A DNA stretch of 36,440 nt from Deltaproteobacteria bacterium (GCA_028713995.1 JAQTNF010000039.1:1290-37729), one strand, 5' to 3'; positions 8,807 through 17,042 are shown, counted from the stretch's first letter. Notes: generated by a model not told the origin, from the letters alone. A program made the numbers and translations.

Positions 8807-9046
8807 TCAGTCTATCCACTCTACGACACGCAGCTCGGGCAGCTCCTGCCGCAAGGTGGGCTCCAGCACGCGCCGGGCCAGGATCTCGCGGCTCGGGCAG
8901 GCCCGGTAGGATCCCTCGAACCGCACCCTGACGGCGCCGCGCCCGTCGTTCACACTGACCACGTCCACCCTGCCGCCGTCCACGGCGAAGAGCGGGGCGA
9001 GCCGCCGCGCAATGACCTTCTCCACGTTCCTGCGATCGAGCGCCAT
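8807..9046 (-). CDS. NifU C-terminal (Nfu)-like domain protein lacking one cluster Cys
   Basis: A 79-residue single-domain protein. It follows the Nfu fold consensus through its length: 'RRLAPLFAVDGGRVDVVSV' (L-x-x-D-G-G-x-V), then 'AVRVRFEGSYRACPSREIL' and 'ELRVVEWID' at the end. Nfu proteins hold a [4Fe-4S] cluster between two subunits with a C-x-x-C motif in the order G-x-C-x-x-C-P-S. Here the first Cys is Tyr (G-S-Y-R-A-C-P-S), so only one Cys remains and normal cluster binding is doubtful. It may be a degenerate or repurposed scaffold. No Fe-S assembly genes are adjacent; the class V aminotransferase at 25683 is far away and unlinked. Confidence 0.75.
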   Translation of the reverse strand: MALDRRNVEKVIARRLAPLFAVDGGRVDVVSVNDGRGAVRVRFEGSYRACPSREILARRVLEPTLRQELPELRVVEWID

Positions 9047-9198
9047 CCCCGAATCATAGTCGCGCGCGAGCTGCCGCGCAATCGCCGCTCCGCGAAAAGC
9101 CCGGCCCCTGGCCTCTTCCGTGAAAAAAAGTATGGTGCCGAAGGTCCAAGGGACGTGTATATGAAAATGAAGGATTGATTTCGTAAAACGGATCGAAC

Positions 9199-10146
9199 AT
9201 GGGTGCGCCCAAGACCCTCAAGTTCAGGCTCAAGTTCCTCTTCCAGGAGGTGGATCTGGAGTCTGGAGCCTTCACCATCGGCAGGTCTCCATCGTGCAAC
9301 ATCACGCTGGAGGATCCTCTCGTGTCGCGAACGCACGCGCGCATCACGGTCCTCGACGATCACGCCATTCTCGACGACCTGGGCAGCCGCAACGGCACGC
9401 TCGTGAACGGGGAACCGATCTTCGACAACCATCGTCTGGCGAACCGCGATCGCATCCGGATCGGTACGCACGACTTCGTGTTCGTCGAGGAGAAGCGCCA
9501 CCCCTCGACCCAGCTTCGCGCCACCGGGCTCCTCGTTTCGTGTCCGAGATGCAGGGTCCCCTATCCTTCGGGCACGCCGTCATGTCCGCACTGCGGCATG
9601 GTAGCGATCCCCGACACCGTGTGCCCGACGTGCCGCGCGCCGGCGGGAGCCGCCGACCTGTTCTGTCCCCAGTGCGGAACGCCCCTCGCGCAGGACGACT
9701 CGACCATTCCTGTGGAAATGGGCGGCAGTTCCGCGGGCTTCACGCCCGAGATGGTCACGTCCCTCATCCGAAAGGCCATCGCGGCGAGGCGCTACGACCA
9801 GGCCGCCAGGATGCTCGACGACAAGATCGGGGAGTTCGAGAGGGCGGCGAGGTCCGAGGCGGTCGACATCGAGGCGCTCGCAGAGCTGAGCATCCTGGAT
9901 CTCATCATCGCCAAGGCCCTGCGTGATCCGGATCGGGTCGAATGGATCTTCGGGCAATGGAGCAGGTTCGCGGCGCCCATGCCGGAGCGTGTCCTCGCGG
10001 CGATCGAGGGCGAGTGCATGGAATGGCACGATCCTCGCCCCGGGCTCTCGTCATACCTCGAGCGTCTTGAGCAGAAGTCTGGCCCCCGCCCGCCGATCGA
10101 GAGCCTGCTGAATGCCTTGAAGCGCATCATCGGCAGGACGGAATGA
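9199..10146 (+). CDS. FHA-domain protein with four-CxxC zinc-ribbon region
   Basis: A 315-residue cytoplasmic protein. The FHA domain (about residues 8-97) has the conserved G-R-S (28-30), S-R-T-H (43-46) and L-G-S-R-N-G-T (61-67) motifs that bind phosphothreonine peptides. Next are four C-x-x-C knuckles (C115/C118, C129/C132, C142/C145, C156/C159) that make two zinc ribbons. The C-terminal 140 residues are helical and similar in layout to those of the next gene. ATG 9199 is the first start; its Shine-Dalgarno is weak. The stop overlaps the next start (ATGA 10143-10146), so the two FHA proteins are co-translated. A Ser/Thr kinase partner is expected but none is in the window. Confidence 0.9.
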   Translation: MGAPKTLKFRLKFLFQEVDLESGAFTIGRSPSCNITLEDPLVSRTHARITVLDDHAILDDLGSRNGTLVNGEPIFDNHRLANRDRIRIGTHDFVFVEEKRHPSTQLRATGLLVSCPRCRVPYPSGTPSCPHCGMVAIPDTVCPTCRAPAGAADLFCPQCGTPLAQDDSTIPVEMGGSSAGFTPEMVTSLIRKAIAARRYDQAARMLDDKIGEFERAARSEAVDIEALAELSILDLIIAKALRDPDRVEWIFGQWSRFAAPMPERVLAAIEGECMEWHDPRPGLSSYLERLEQKSGPRPPIESLLNALKRIIGRTE

Positions 10147-11039
10147 CGATGCTCCGCTACCGGATCATCCACCAGAACACCAACATCGAGATCCCGGCAG
10201 GACGCTTCCTCGTCGGTCGCAGCCCCGAGTGCCACCTCGTCCTCGACGATCCGAGCGTCTCCCGCACCCACGTCGCAATTGTCCTCGATGATGCCGGCCT
10301 GTTCCTGGAGGATCTGGGGAGCCGGAACGGCTGCATCCTGAACGGGAATCGCGTCGAGGGCCAACGTAAGCTGCAGGACGGCGACCGCATCGTCATCGGT
10401 CACCAGATCATCCGCGTCGTGGCCATGGAGCGGTTGGCCGGCGCCGACAGGACCATGGCCCTCGGGAACTGCAAGGCCTGCGGCACGTGGCTCTCGCTAG
10501 ACGACAAGGTTTGCACGCACTGCGGCGCACGTCGAGAGGATGCCTTGCCCGGTTCGGAGGCGCGCCCCGTCGAAAGGAGCGCGGCACCGGCCGCAAAGCG
10601 CGGCGAGCCGGGGCCGGATCAAGAACCCATCTCGATGATGTCCGGGCTCGTGCTGAAGGCCGTCAACATGGGCAAACTCGACGAGGCGGCACGGTTTCTC
10701 GACAACCTGCTCGGCCTCGCCGCCAAGCGCGTGGACTCGGGGTCCGTCATGACCGAGAGTGATCTGCAGGCCGTTGGCGACGCGACAATTGCGTTTGCCA
10801 CGGCGTCCAAGTCGCCCGAGACGCTGAGCCGATTGTTCGCGTTCTTCCACGCGGCCAAAGTGCTCATGCCGCGCGCCACGGTGGAGAAGCTCTATGAGGC
10901 CGTGCGCATCGCGGGCTACCGCCGCTGCCCCGAGATGACGCGCTACATGGCCGCGCTTTCGTCGCGCACGGGCGAGCTCTCGCCGAGCGACCGTTTCATC
11001 CATCGCCGCCTGGAAGGCCTCGTCAATATGTGCGGTTGA
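10143..11039 (+). CDS. FHA-domain protein with single zinc ribbon
   Basis: A 298-residue paralogue of the preceding protein. FHA motifs are G-R-S (25-27), S-R-T-H (40-43) and L-G-S-R-N-G (58-63), so the phosphothreonine pocket looks intact. A single two-knuckle zinc ribbon follows (C110/C113 and C124/C127), half of the number in its neighbour. The C-terminal 140 residues are helical, beginning with 'SMMSGLVLKAVNMGKLDEAARFLDN', the equivalent of the 'MVTSLIRKAIAARRYDQAARML' segment in the first protein. Start overlaps the upstream stop. The gene converges on the membrane protein at 11078-12469 with an inverted repeat between them. Confidence 0.88.
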   Translation: MTMLRYRIIHQNTNIEIPAGRFLVGRSPECHLVLDDPSVSRTHVAIVLDDAGLFLEDLGSRNGCILNGNRVEGQRKLQDGDRIVIGHQIIRVVAMERLAGADRTMALGNCKACGTWLSLDDKVCTHCGARREDALPGSEARPVERSAAPAAKRGEPGPDQEPISMMSGLVLKAVNMGKLDEAARFLDNLLGLAAKRVDSGSVMTESDLQAVGDATIAFATASKSPETLSRLFAFFHAAKVLMPRATVEKLYEAVRIAGYRRCPEMTRYMAALSSRTGELSPSDRFIHRRLEGLVNMCG

Positions 11040-11042
11040 TCC

Positions 11043-11075
11043 TTCGCCGGGGAGGAAGTTTGGAACGCCGGCGAA
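11043..11075. terminator. Inverted repeat between convergent genes, candidate bidirectional terminator
   Basis: TTCGCCGG (11043-11050) and CCGGCGAA (11068-11075) form a perfect 8-bp stem with a 17-base loop, filling the 38-base gap between two convergent genes. There is no strong T-tract, so termination is inferred from position. Confidence 0.45.
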
Positions 11076-11077
11076 CG

Positions 11078-12469
11078 CTACTCCGCCTTGCCCGCGGGCG
11101 CTGCCTTGCCGCCCCCCGCCGCCGCCGCTTTGTCCATGGCCACGTAGTCCTCGAACTCGCGGTCGACCCTGATCCCGCCAGCGAGGAACGCCGCGCCACC
11201 CCGGGAGGCGATGGCGTCGAGCTTGCCGATGACGCCGTTCTGCAGATCGGTCATCTCCTTGACGAGATCGTTCATGGCCACGAGCCGCGCCTCGTACTCC
11301 TGGAACTGGGTTCGCGACGCGCTTGCGAGGATGCCCTTCGAATCGTCGGCACCGAGCTCGATGACATAGTCGCCCGGCGCCTTGGAGAACTCCGGATCGG
11401 CCTTGCCCTCGGGCGGGTTGAAGAGCTTGTACGAATCACCGTACATGCCCGCGCCGCTCTGCATCGTGTAGCTCATGCCATCCTTGCCGCTCTTCATTCC
11501 CCCGACGAGCATGATCTTGGCCACGAGCTTGTTGTTGTCGGCCTCGTTGCGGCCGAAGATGGCGCCGTAGCGGGCTTTGTCGCGCAGCGCCTTGTCCGCC
11601 AGCGACAGGGCGTCGTTCTCTGTCTTGTTCCTGTGCTCGAGAACCATGCGGTAGAGCCGGCCCCAGCTCGTGAAGTAGTCGGTGACCCCCTCCACGATTG
11701 TGTTGTCGTAGGACTTGAAATTGCGCTCGGAGAAGATCACCGGGCGCAACGGGTTGCCGCGCACGTTCTCGTTCATGTAGGCGAGGTGCTGCGGGTCGTA
11801 TTCCTTGCTGGCCGCCTTCTGCACGGCGGACGCCAACATGGGTTGCAGATCGGCGAGCGCCTTCGCGGCCTTCTTCACCTCGTAAACGACGATCATCGCG
11901 TCCCTGACCGCGATGTTTTGGGACCTGCGGCCCGTCACGATCCTGCCCGCGATCCCGCCTACGACGAGGAGCAGCACAGCGACGCCCACGTACATCGCGA
12001 GCTGTTTCGGTTCGAGCTTCTTCAGCCTGGCCGCCGAGTAGGCCGGGTAGACCGAGTCCCTGCGGGTCGCCTCTTCCACCGGGGCCACGGGAATGGAGGC
12101 CACCGACGGATCGACCTTCCGCGTGGCGAAAGGATCGCGCGAACGATCCGGGCCGGGCTCGGGCGGCGGCTCAGGCGCCGCCGGTTGAGTGAACGGGGGG
12201 ACCACGCCGGGCCTCGGACCGCCCATTCCGGGCAGCGGAGCAGCGCCCGACGGAGCGCCCATCCCCGGTGCTCCCCTGCCCGGTAACCCCATGCCCGGCA
12301 GCGGCATGGCGCCGGGCCTCGGACCGGCCATTCCGGGCAGCGGCCCCATGGGCGGCCTGCCTCCGAGTCCTGGAAGCGGAGCGGGAATCTTGGAACTCAT
12401 GCCCTGCGGTCCGGGTCCCAGGCTGGGTTTCTTCGCCGAGAAATCTGGCTTTTTCTGATCGTCGCTCAA
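11078..12469 (-). CDS. Membrane-anchored protein with Pro/Gly-rich cytoplasmic N-terminus
   Basis: A 463-residue protein in three parts. Residues 1-105 are low-complexity Pro/Gly/Met, with repeats of P-L-P-G-M-G-G/A-P-R-P-G. A single membrane helix (LAMYVGVAVLLLVVGGIAG) is near residues 158-176, after the basic stretch RLKKLEPK. The remaining 285 residues are a helical and beta domain outside the membrane with no recognised family. A Pro/Gly-rich cytoplasmic arm with Arg/Lys at the boundary suggests protein-protein contacts. It converges on the FHA pair, but no Thr-rich phosphomotif is obvious, so a functional link with them is not shown by the sequence. Confidence 0.7.
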   Translation of the reverse strand: MSDDQKKPDFSAKKPSLGPGPQGMSSKIPAPLPGLGGRPPMGPLPGMAGPRPGAMPLPGMGLPGRGAPGMGAPSGAAPLPGMGGPRPGVVPPFTQPAAPEPPPEPGPDRSRDPFATRKVDPSVASIPVAPVEEATRRDSVYPAYSAARLKKLEPKQLAMYVGVAVLLLVVGGIAGRIVTGRRSQNIAVRDAMIVVYEVKKAAKALADLQPMLASAVQKAASKEYDPQHLAYMNENVRGNPLRPVIFSERNFKSYDNTIVEGVTDYFTSWGRLYRMVLEHRNKTENDALSLADKALRDKARYGAIFGRNEADNNKLVAKIMLVGGMKSGKDGMSYTMQSGAGMYGDSYKLFNPPEGKADPEFSKAPGDYVIELGADDSKGILASASRTQFQEYEARLVAMNDLVKEMTDLQNGVIGKLDAIASRGGAAFLAGGIRVDREFEDYVAMDKAAAAGGGKAAPAGKAE

Positions 12470-12646
12470 CTTGTGCCTCCGCGCGCCGGCCGGCTCTTTT
12501 CGTCCGGTTGTTGATGGGGGAGATTACGAGCAATTGCACGGATCTGTCAAGCCGGAGCCGGTCGGGTAAGCGCCCGGAAAGCGTCTGTTCATGCGGTCCG
12601 CGCGGCGGTATGCTGCATCGCAGCGAAAGCGGGGCAAGGTGCCGAT

Positions 12647-13315
12647 TTGAGAGCGGATTCCGAAGAGAGGGCGGCCCGGAGTCGGATCACCGTTCTGGCT
12701 TCAGCGGCCGCCCTGGCGACGATGCTGGCCGCGCCCCTGCCGGCCGCTGCGTTCGGCGGGCTCCTGAACGTCGGCGCAGAGGGTGGCTATTCCCAGCTCT
12801 ACCGGGCCTCGGGCAGCGATCCGCTCTACCTGCACGGCGGCGGCGCCGGGGCCTTCGCGACTTACGGCTTCACCGACTCCTGGGGGATCACGCTCGAAGG
12901 AGAGACAATTTGGTACGTTCCATACATGCGCGCGAAGACCGTCAAGAACGAAAACGGTGAAGATAAAATTAAGGAAGGTCCGGCAGTGAACGACATCGCG
13001 GTGCGCGGCGCTGCGCTCTCTATCGTGTACGCCATCGATGTCCTGAGGGCGACGCCTTACATATCGGTCGGCGGGGGCGCGTTCCGCGTTTCGGAGCTCA
13101 TCCTCAGCCGCGAGTACGCATCGTGGGACGCGATCTTCCGCATCCAGGTCGGGTGCGACTATCTGCTGCTCGAGCACATGGCCATGGGGATCGCGTTCCG
13201 CTACGATACGTTCCTTCTCGGCGCGACGGAATTCACGTCCACGATGAACGTGTTCCTGCGCGTTTCCATGGTGTTCGACCTCGGCGGCCTTGGCGCCCGC
13301 GACGCGAGCCGCTAG
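12647..13315 (+). CDS. Probable outer-membrane beta-barrel protein
   Basis: A 222-residue protein starting at TTG 12647, with an AAGGTG Shine-Dalgarno 5 bases before. An extended N-terminal region (Arg-rich, about 13 residues) precedes a hydrophobic signal segment (ITVLASAAALATMLAAPLPA) with a likely cleavage at AAA-F. The mature part has alternating polar/hydrophobic strands ending in aromatic residues: 'GAEGGYSQLYRASG', 'GITLEGETIWYVPYM', 'AMGIAFRYDTFLLGA' and a C-terminal strand 'VFLRVSMVFDL'. This is an eight-strand OmpW/OmpX-like layout by inference. Spacing to the next lipoprotein gene is 10 bases, so the two are probably co-transcribed. Confidence 0.7.
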   Translation: MRADSEERAARSRITVLASAAALATMLAAPLPAAAFGGLLNVGAEGGYSQLYRASGSDPLYLHGGGAGAFATYGFTDSWGITLEGETIWYVPYMRAKTVKNENGEDKIKEGPAVNDIAVRGAALSIVYAIDVLRATPYISVGGGAFRVSELILSREYASWDAIFRIQVGCDYLLLEHMAMGIAFRYDTFLLGATEFTSTMNVFLRVSMVFDLGGLGARDASR

Positions 13316-13325
13316 AATGCCGACG

Positions 13326-14006
13326 ATGATCCGCTACGCGTCCCTGGCCTTTGTAGCCGCGGCCTGCAGCGGGACGCCCCCGCGCGACCTGTCGCCCATG
13401 TACCAGGGTCCGCTCGCGCGCTCCGAGTGGCAAGGGCCCACGCTCGAGAACCGCATCCCCGACGGAAAGCCGAGCGACTCCAAGGGCGACGTGAGGGCCA
13501 GGATGCGCGCGCTCGCCCTCGAGCTTCTCGACAAGCGCACGGGCGGTCGGGGGTATGGTGCCGAGGATCTCGGCCGCATGATGGGCGAGGCCATGCCCAA
13601 AGTGCGCTGGCGGCCGTCCGAGGGCCTCGACGCGCTCGTGGCCGCGGCCAAGAAGAAGGGCGCGTTCGCCTCGTCCGGGGAGCCACTTCCCGGCGACATC
13701 GTGCTCTTCCACAACCAGTGGGACGCGAACGCCAACGGCGAGGACGACGACTGGCTGACCGGGTGCGGAGTGGTCGTGGACGTGAGCCGGATGCGCTTCG
13801 ACGCGGTTGTCCGCACGGACCACGAGCCGAGGCGCGCGACCGTGTCCCCTGAAGATCCGTCCTCGCGCAAGGAAGGCGGGACGATTTCCAACAGCTACCT
13901 GCGCGTTCCGCGGCGGTCGGACGCTCGAGATACGACCTACCTCGCGGGCCAACTCTACGCCGGACGCATCGACGTGGAGCGGCTGGCCGCGGGGGCGAAA
14001 CCGTGA
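13326..14006 (+). CDS. Lipoprotein with an NlpC/CHAP-like 'PGDIVLF' motif
   Basis: Two starts are possible; ATG 13326 gives the cleaner lipoprotein signal (MIRYASLAFVAAAC, lipobox Cys 14), while ATG 13317 adds three residues. After the anchor the 226-residue protein has a helical part, then 'GEPLPGDIVLFHNQWDANAN' and 'GCGVVVDVSRMRFDAV', which resemble the P-G-D-I-V-x-F and H-V-G-I-V strands of the NlpC/P60 and CHAP folds. The catalytic Cys/His of those peptidases are not convincingly placed, so enzymatic activity is uncertain. The stop overlaps the GTG start of tlyA, so these genes are coupled. Confidence 0.65.
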   Translation: MIRYASLAFVAAACSGTPPRDLSPMYQGPLARSEWQGPTLENRIPDGKPSDSKGDVRARMRALALELLDKRTGGRGYGAEDLGRMMGEAMPKVRWRPSEGLDALVAAAKKKGAFASSGEPLPGDIVLFHNQWDANANGEDDDWLTGCGVVVDVSRMRFDAVVRTDHEPRRATVSPEDPSSRKEGGTISNSYLRVPRRSDARDTTYLAGQLYAGRIDVERLAAGAKP

Positions 14007-14761
14007 CGCGAGTGCGTATCGACAGGCTTCTGGTAGAGCTCGGCCATGCCCCGTCCCGCGAGCGGGCGCAGGCCCTCGTCATGGCCGGCAAGGTGCTCGT
14101 CGACGAGGTCGTGGTGTCGAAGGCGGGCGCGACCGTGCCCATGTCGGCCCGAGTCCGCGTTCGCGGCGGCGTGAGCCCGTTCGTCTCGCGCGGCGGGGTC
14201 AAGCTCGAAGGTGCGCTCGACGATCTCGGGGTAGACGTGGCCTCGAAGGTGGTTCTCGACGTGGGCGCGTCCACGGGCGGTTTCACGGACTGCGTGCTTC
14301 GGCGCGGCGCGAGGTGCGTCTATGCCGTGGACGTGGGCACGAACCAGCTCGCGTACCCGCTGCGGCAGGACTCGCGCGTCACGAGCCTCGAACAGACCAA
14401 CGCCCGCAACATCGTCTTGTCGATGTTGCCCGGGCCCGCGGATCTGGCGGTCATCGACGTGTCGTTCATCTCGCTCTCCAAGATCCTTCCGGCGGTGGCG
14501 TCCTGCCTCGCGCCCGGCGCCCCGATCGTGGCCCTCGTCAAGCCGCAGTTCGAGGTGGGGCCCGGGCGTGTCGGAAAGGGCGGCGTGGTGAGGGACGAGG
14601 CCGCGCGCGCGCAGGCGATCGAGGACGTGATCGCGTTCGCCTCGTCGATCGGATTCTCGTGCCCACGGCGCGCCGACGCGCGGATCAAGGGACCCAAAGG
14701 CAACCAGGAGACATTCGTGCTGCTCGTCCCGCGCGACCGGGAAACAGGCGGGGCCACATGA
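14003..14761 (+). CDS. tlyA: TlyA family rRNA 2'-O-methyltransferase / hemolysin-like
   Basis: A 252-residue protein starting at GTG 14003, overlapping the previous stop. Residues 1-60 form an S4 RNA-binding domain (RIDRLLVELGHAPSRERAQA). The FtsJ/RrmJ-like methyltransferase domain follows with 'FVSRGGVKLEGAL' (K67), 'VLDVGASTGGFTD' (84-96, SAM binding), 'LAVIDVSFISL' (D152) and 'VKPQFE' (K180). These are the K-D-K catalytic residues of the fold. TlyA enzymes 2'-O-methylate cytidines in 16S and/or 23S rRNA and influence capreomycin sensitivity in mycobacteria. Length and motifs match the family well. Confidence 0.92.
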   Translation: MTRVRIDRLLVELGHAPSRERAQALVMAGKVLVDEVVVSKAGATVPMSARVRVRGGVSPFVSRGGVKLEGALDDLGVDVASKVVLDVGASTGGFTDCVLRRGARCVYAVDVGTNQLAYPLRQDSRVTSLEQTNARNIVLSMLPGPADLAVIDVSFISLSKILPAVASCLAPGAPIVALVKPQFEVGPGRVGKGGVVRDEAARAQAIEDVIAFASSIGFSCPRRADARIKGPKGNQETFVLLVPRDRETGGAT

Positions 14762-15423
14762 AGGTCCGCATCGACGACGCGCTCGTGCCCGTGCTGCGGG
14801 TCGGGCTCCTCCGGCTCGACGGGCTCTCGCTTCCCGCCGACGCGGGCGAGGTGCTCTGGCGGGAGATCGACCAGACCTGTCGCGACATCCGCGAGCGGCA
14901 CGCGGGCGGCTCCTCGGGCCAAGTGCCGGGGGTCGAGGAGGCGCGGCGGCTCTACTGGTCCGTGGGCATCGATCCCACGCGCACGCGTCCCTCGTCCGAG
15001 GCGCTCCTGCGCCGGGTCGTCAAGGGCAAGGACCTGTACCGTGTCCACCCGCTCGTGGACCTCTTCAACCTGGCGAGCCTGCTTTCTCTTTTGCCCGTGG
15101 GCCTCTACGACGAGGGCAGGATCGCGGGCCACGAGGTGCTCGTGCGTCTCGGCGAGCCCGGGTGGGCCTTCGAGGGTATCCGCAAGGGGCCGGTGCACGT
15201 GGGCGACAGGCTGTGCGTGGCGGACGCGCAAGGGCCTTTCGGCTCGCCCACCTCGGACTCGCTGCGCACGTCCATCGAAGGCCAGGTGCCCCGCGCGCTC
15301 GCCGTCTTCTTCCAGCCTGCGGACGGCGACCCGGAGCGCCTGCGCCTCGCGCTCGACACCGCATCGGATCTGGCCGCGCGGCACATGGGTGCCCGGGTGG
15401 CCGGGCGAATTGTGATCGGATGA
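14758..15423 (+). CDS. B3/B4 tRNA-binding-domain protein (PheT editing-domain-like)
   Basis: A 221-residue protein that matches the free-standing B3/4 domain found in phenylalanyl-tRNA synthetase beta chains and in stand-alone COG3382-type proteins. The signature run is 'GIDPTRTRPSSEALLRRV' (residues 75-92) followed by 'PLVDLFNLASLLSLLPVGLYD' (98-118), then a beta-rich C-terminal half. In PheT this domain hydrolyses mischarged Tyr-tRNA(Phe); stand-alone versions may edit mischarged tRNAs, which has not been shown generally. The start (ATGA overlap with tlyA) and end (ATGA overlap with the next gene) place it inside a coupled RNA-related gene run. Confidence 0.82.
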   Translation: MKVRIDDALVPVLRVGLLRLDGLSLPADAGEVLWREIDQTCRDIRERHAGGSSGQVPGVEEARRLYWSVGIDPTRTRPSSEALLRRVVKGKDLYRVHPLVDLFNLASLLSLLPVGLYDEGRIAGHEVLVRLGEPGWAFEGIRKGPVHVGDRLCVADAQGPFGSPTSDSLRTSIEGQVPRALAVFFQPADGDPERLRLALDTASDLAARHMGARVAGRIVIG

Positions 15424-16334
15424 GGCTTCCCTTGCTCGTGGTCGGTGTCGACGAGAACGGGCTCGGGCCCCTGCTCGGCCCGCTCGTGGTGACGGCCGCG
15501 GCGTTCGAGGCCGACGCGTACGACACCGGGCGTTTCTGGGACGCTTTGGGCGAGGACATCGTGGCCGCGGACTCCAAGGAGATCTTCTCGCCATCGCGTC
15601 TCGACCGGGCCGAAGCCGCGACCCTGGCCTGGCTCGGGGCGTTCGGCATCCGGCCCGCCACGGATCTCGAGCTCGAGGAGCGCGCGGGCCTGCCCATGCC
15701 GTTCGCGCGGCCGTGCCCGAGCCCGGTGCCCGGACCATGTCGCGTCGAGCCGATCATCCTGCCCGCATGGTCCGGCTCGCCCACATCGACGGACATCGCA
15801 GGACGCCTGCTCGCGTCCGGGGTGCGCGTCCGCGACGTTCGGGCCATGGTCGTGTGCCCCGGCGCCTTCAACCGCGCGCTTGAGGCCGAGGACACCAACA
15901 AGCTCGCGCTCGATTTTTCGCTCATGATGGCGCTCGTTGCGCACTTCGCATCCGGATGGACGGGCGAGATGCTGCTCCTGTGCGGCAAGGTCGGCTCGAC
16001 CCGCAGGTACGGTCCGTGGCTCGACCGCGCGCCCCTCGGGCCCTGGCTGGCCCTTGAGGAGGCGGCAGAGAGCAGCACCTATCGCTCGGGCCGGCTCACG
16101 CTCTCGTTCGTGCGCGACGGTGACGGGCTGCACCTGCCCGTGGCCGTCGCGTCCATGGTCGGCAAGTACCTGCGCGAGCTCGGGATGGCGCGCCTGAACC
16201 GCGTTCTCGCCTTGCCGGGCGCGCGTCCGGCGAGCGGCTACCGCGACCGCGTCACGGCCGCGTTCGTCGCGTCGACCGCGGACAAACGCCGCGCGCAGGG
16301 CCTGCCCGATTCGTGCTTCCTGCGCAGATCCTAA
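15420..16334 (+). CDS. Divergent RNase HII-like protein with altered catalytic residues
   Basis: A 304-residue protein with a clear RNase HII/HIII-like N-terminus: 'VVGVDENGLGPLLGPLVV' carries the first D-E pair (D11-E12), and 'ADSKEIF' matches the D-S-K motif. Towards the C-terminus 'VASMVGKYLRELGM' aligns with A-S-I-x-A-K-x-x-R-D-x-x-M of RNase HII, but the catalytic Asp is Glu (E253). The strand 'EMLLLCGKVG' aligns with the l-v-D-G strand, with Cys 188 where the second catalytic Asp is expected. Thus two of four acidic ligands are changed. A central insert (about 80-130) is unique. It may retain nucleic-acid binding without standard cleavage. It is the last gene of the 13326-16334 run. Confidence 0.75.
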   Translation: MRLPLLVVGVDENGLGPLLGPLVVTAAAFEADAYDTGRFWDALGEDIVAADSKEIFSPSRLDRAEAATLAWLGAFGIRPATDLELEERAGLPMPFARPCPSPVPGPCRVEPIILPAWSGSPTSTDIAGRLLASGVRVRDVRAMVVCPGAFNRALEAEDTNKLALDFSLMMALVAHFASGWTGEMLLLCGKVGSTRRYGPWLDRAPLGPWLALEEAAESSTYRSGRLTLSFVRDGDGLHLPVAVASMVGKYLRELGMARLNRVLALPGARPASGYRDRVTAAFVASTADKRRAQGLPDSCFLRRS

Positions 16335-16562
16335 TCGTGGACGTGCGCCCCGCGTTCGGGCCGTGAGCCGCCCACCTGGATCCTGGCGAGAGGCGACGCT
16401 CGAGCGGACAAGAAGTGTGACGAGGTCGGACTTGATCATGGGGCCTACCGCGTGCTGACCGGTGCGCCCTCAGGGTGGGCGAAGCCCTCGGCCCGAAAGA
16501 AGGCTGGTCGCTCCCCTTGTCTCGGACTCCATGGATGACGATGTTGTAAGCAGGAGCGGCAA
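16335..16562. other. Intergenic region, no feature seen
   Basis: A 228-base GC-rich stretch after the RNase HII-like gene. I see no convincing coding frame, tRNA or strong hairpin in it. It marks the start of a decayed region extending to the mobile element. Confidence 0.4.
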
Positions 16563-16826
16563 ATGAGACAGCCGAGCCCAGATCGTTGTCACTTTCCCAA
16601 GGACATCGTGGACGAGGTCCTTGCCGAGCAGGGCAATCGTTGCCCCTGTTGCCATCGACCGCTCGAAAAAGTCTTCTGGCACCAGCACCACAGGACCGGC
16701 GACATCGGCGATCTCTCGAAACGTCATCTCGTTTGCGCGTGCTTCGACTGTCACCTGTACTGCTATCACGACGGGAACTGGCACAATCCTCCGCGAGAGC
16801 CGACATCGTGCAGCGGGATCTGCTGA
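16563..16826 (+). CDS. Small HNH-like zinc-binding protein
   Basis: An 87-residue protein with a good Shine-Dalgarno (CAGGAG, 16551-16556). Three clusters resemble the HNH (beta-beta-alpha metal) fold: 'GNRCPCCHRPL' (C27, C29, C30), 'WHQHHRTGDIGD' (H40, H42, H43) and 'LVCACFDCHLYCY' (C58, C60, C63). The order CxxC - H-x-H-H - CxxC-x-H corresponds to zinc-knuckle HNH proteins, in which the central His acts as base and a later His/Asn binds the metal. There is no Asn in the expected place. The frame stays open after the TGA to 17042, so the C-terminus may be truncated. Nuclease activity is inference. Confidence 0.5.
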   Translation: MRQPSPDRCHFPKDIVDEVLAEQGNRCPCCHRPLEKVFWHQHHRTGDIGDLSKRHLVCACFDCHLYCYHDGNWHNPPREPTSCSGIC

Positions 16827-17042
16827 ACAGGAGGAGATGCGACAAGATTTCGACCGGCGGGCTGTCTGTCCCGCTTGTCGATCCGTGTTTACGCCGACCT
16901 CGACTGCGGCGCGAGCGGCTGTGTGCCGGACGACGACGGCTTCTCCGCCGACGAATCTCCGATCGGCGAACCCGTCACGCACTCGGTCGACGTGCCTCTC
17001 CCGTCGACGGCGACCGGTTATGAGATCGCGATCGACGAGTGA
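16827..17042 (+). pseudogene. Coding-like remnant without start codon
   Basis: In the same frame as the HNH-like gene, beyond its TGA, codons read 'YADLDCGASGCVPDDDGFSA' and on to 'VDVPLPSTATGYEIAIDE' before TGA 17040-17042. The acidic, Cys-containing text resembles the mature part of a secreted protein. No start codon or Shine-Dalgarno fits, so this is probably a gene fragment. Confidence 0.3.
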
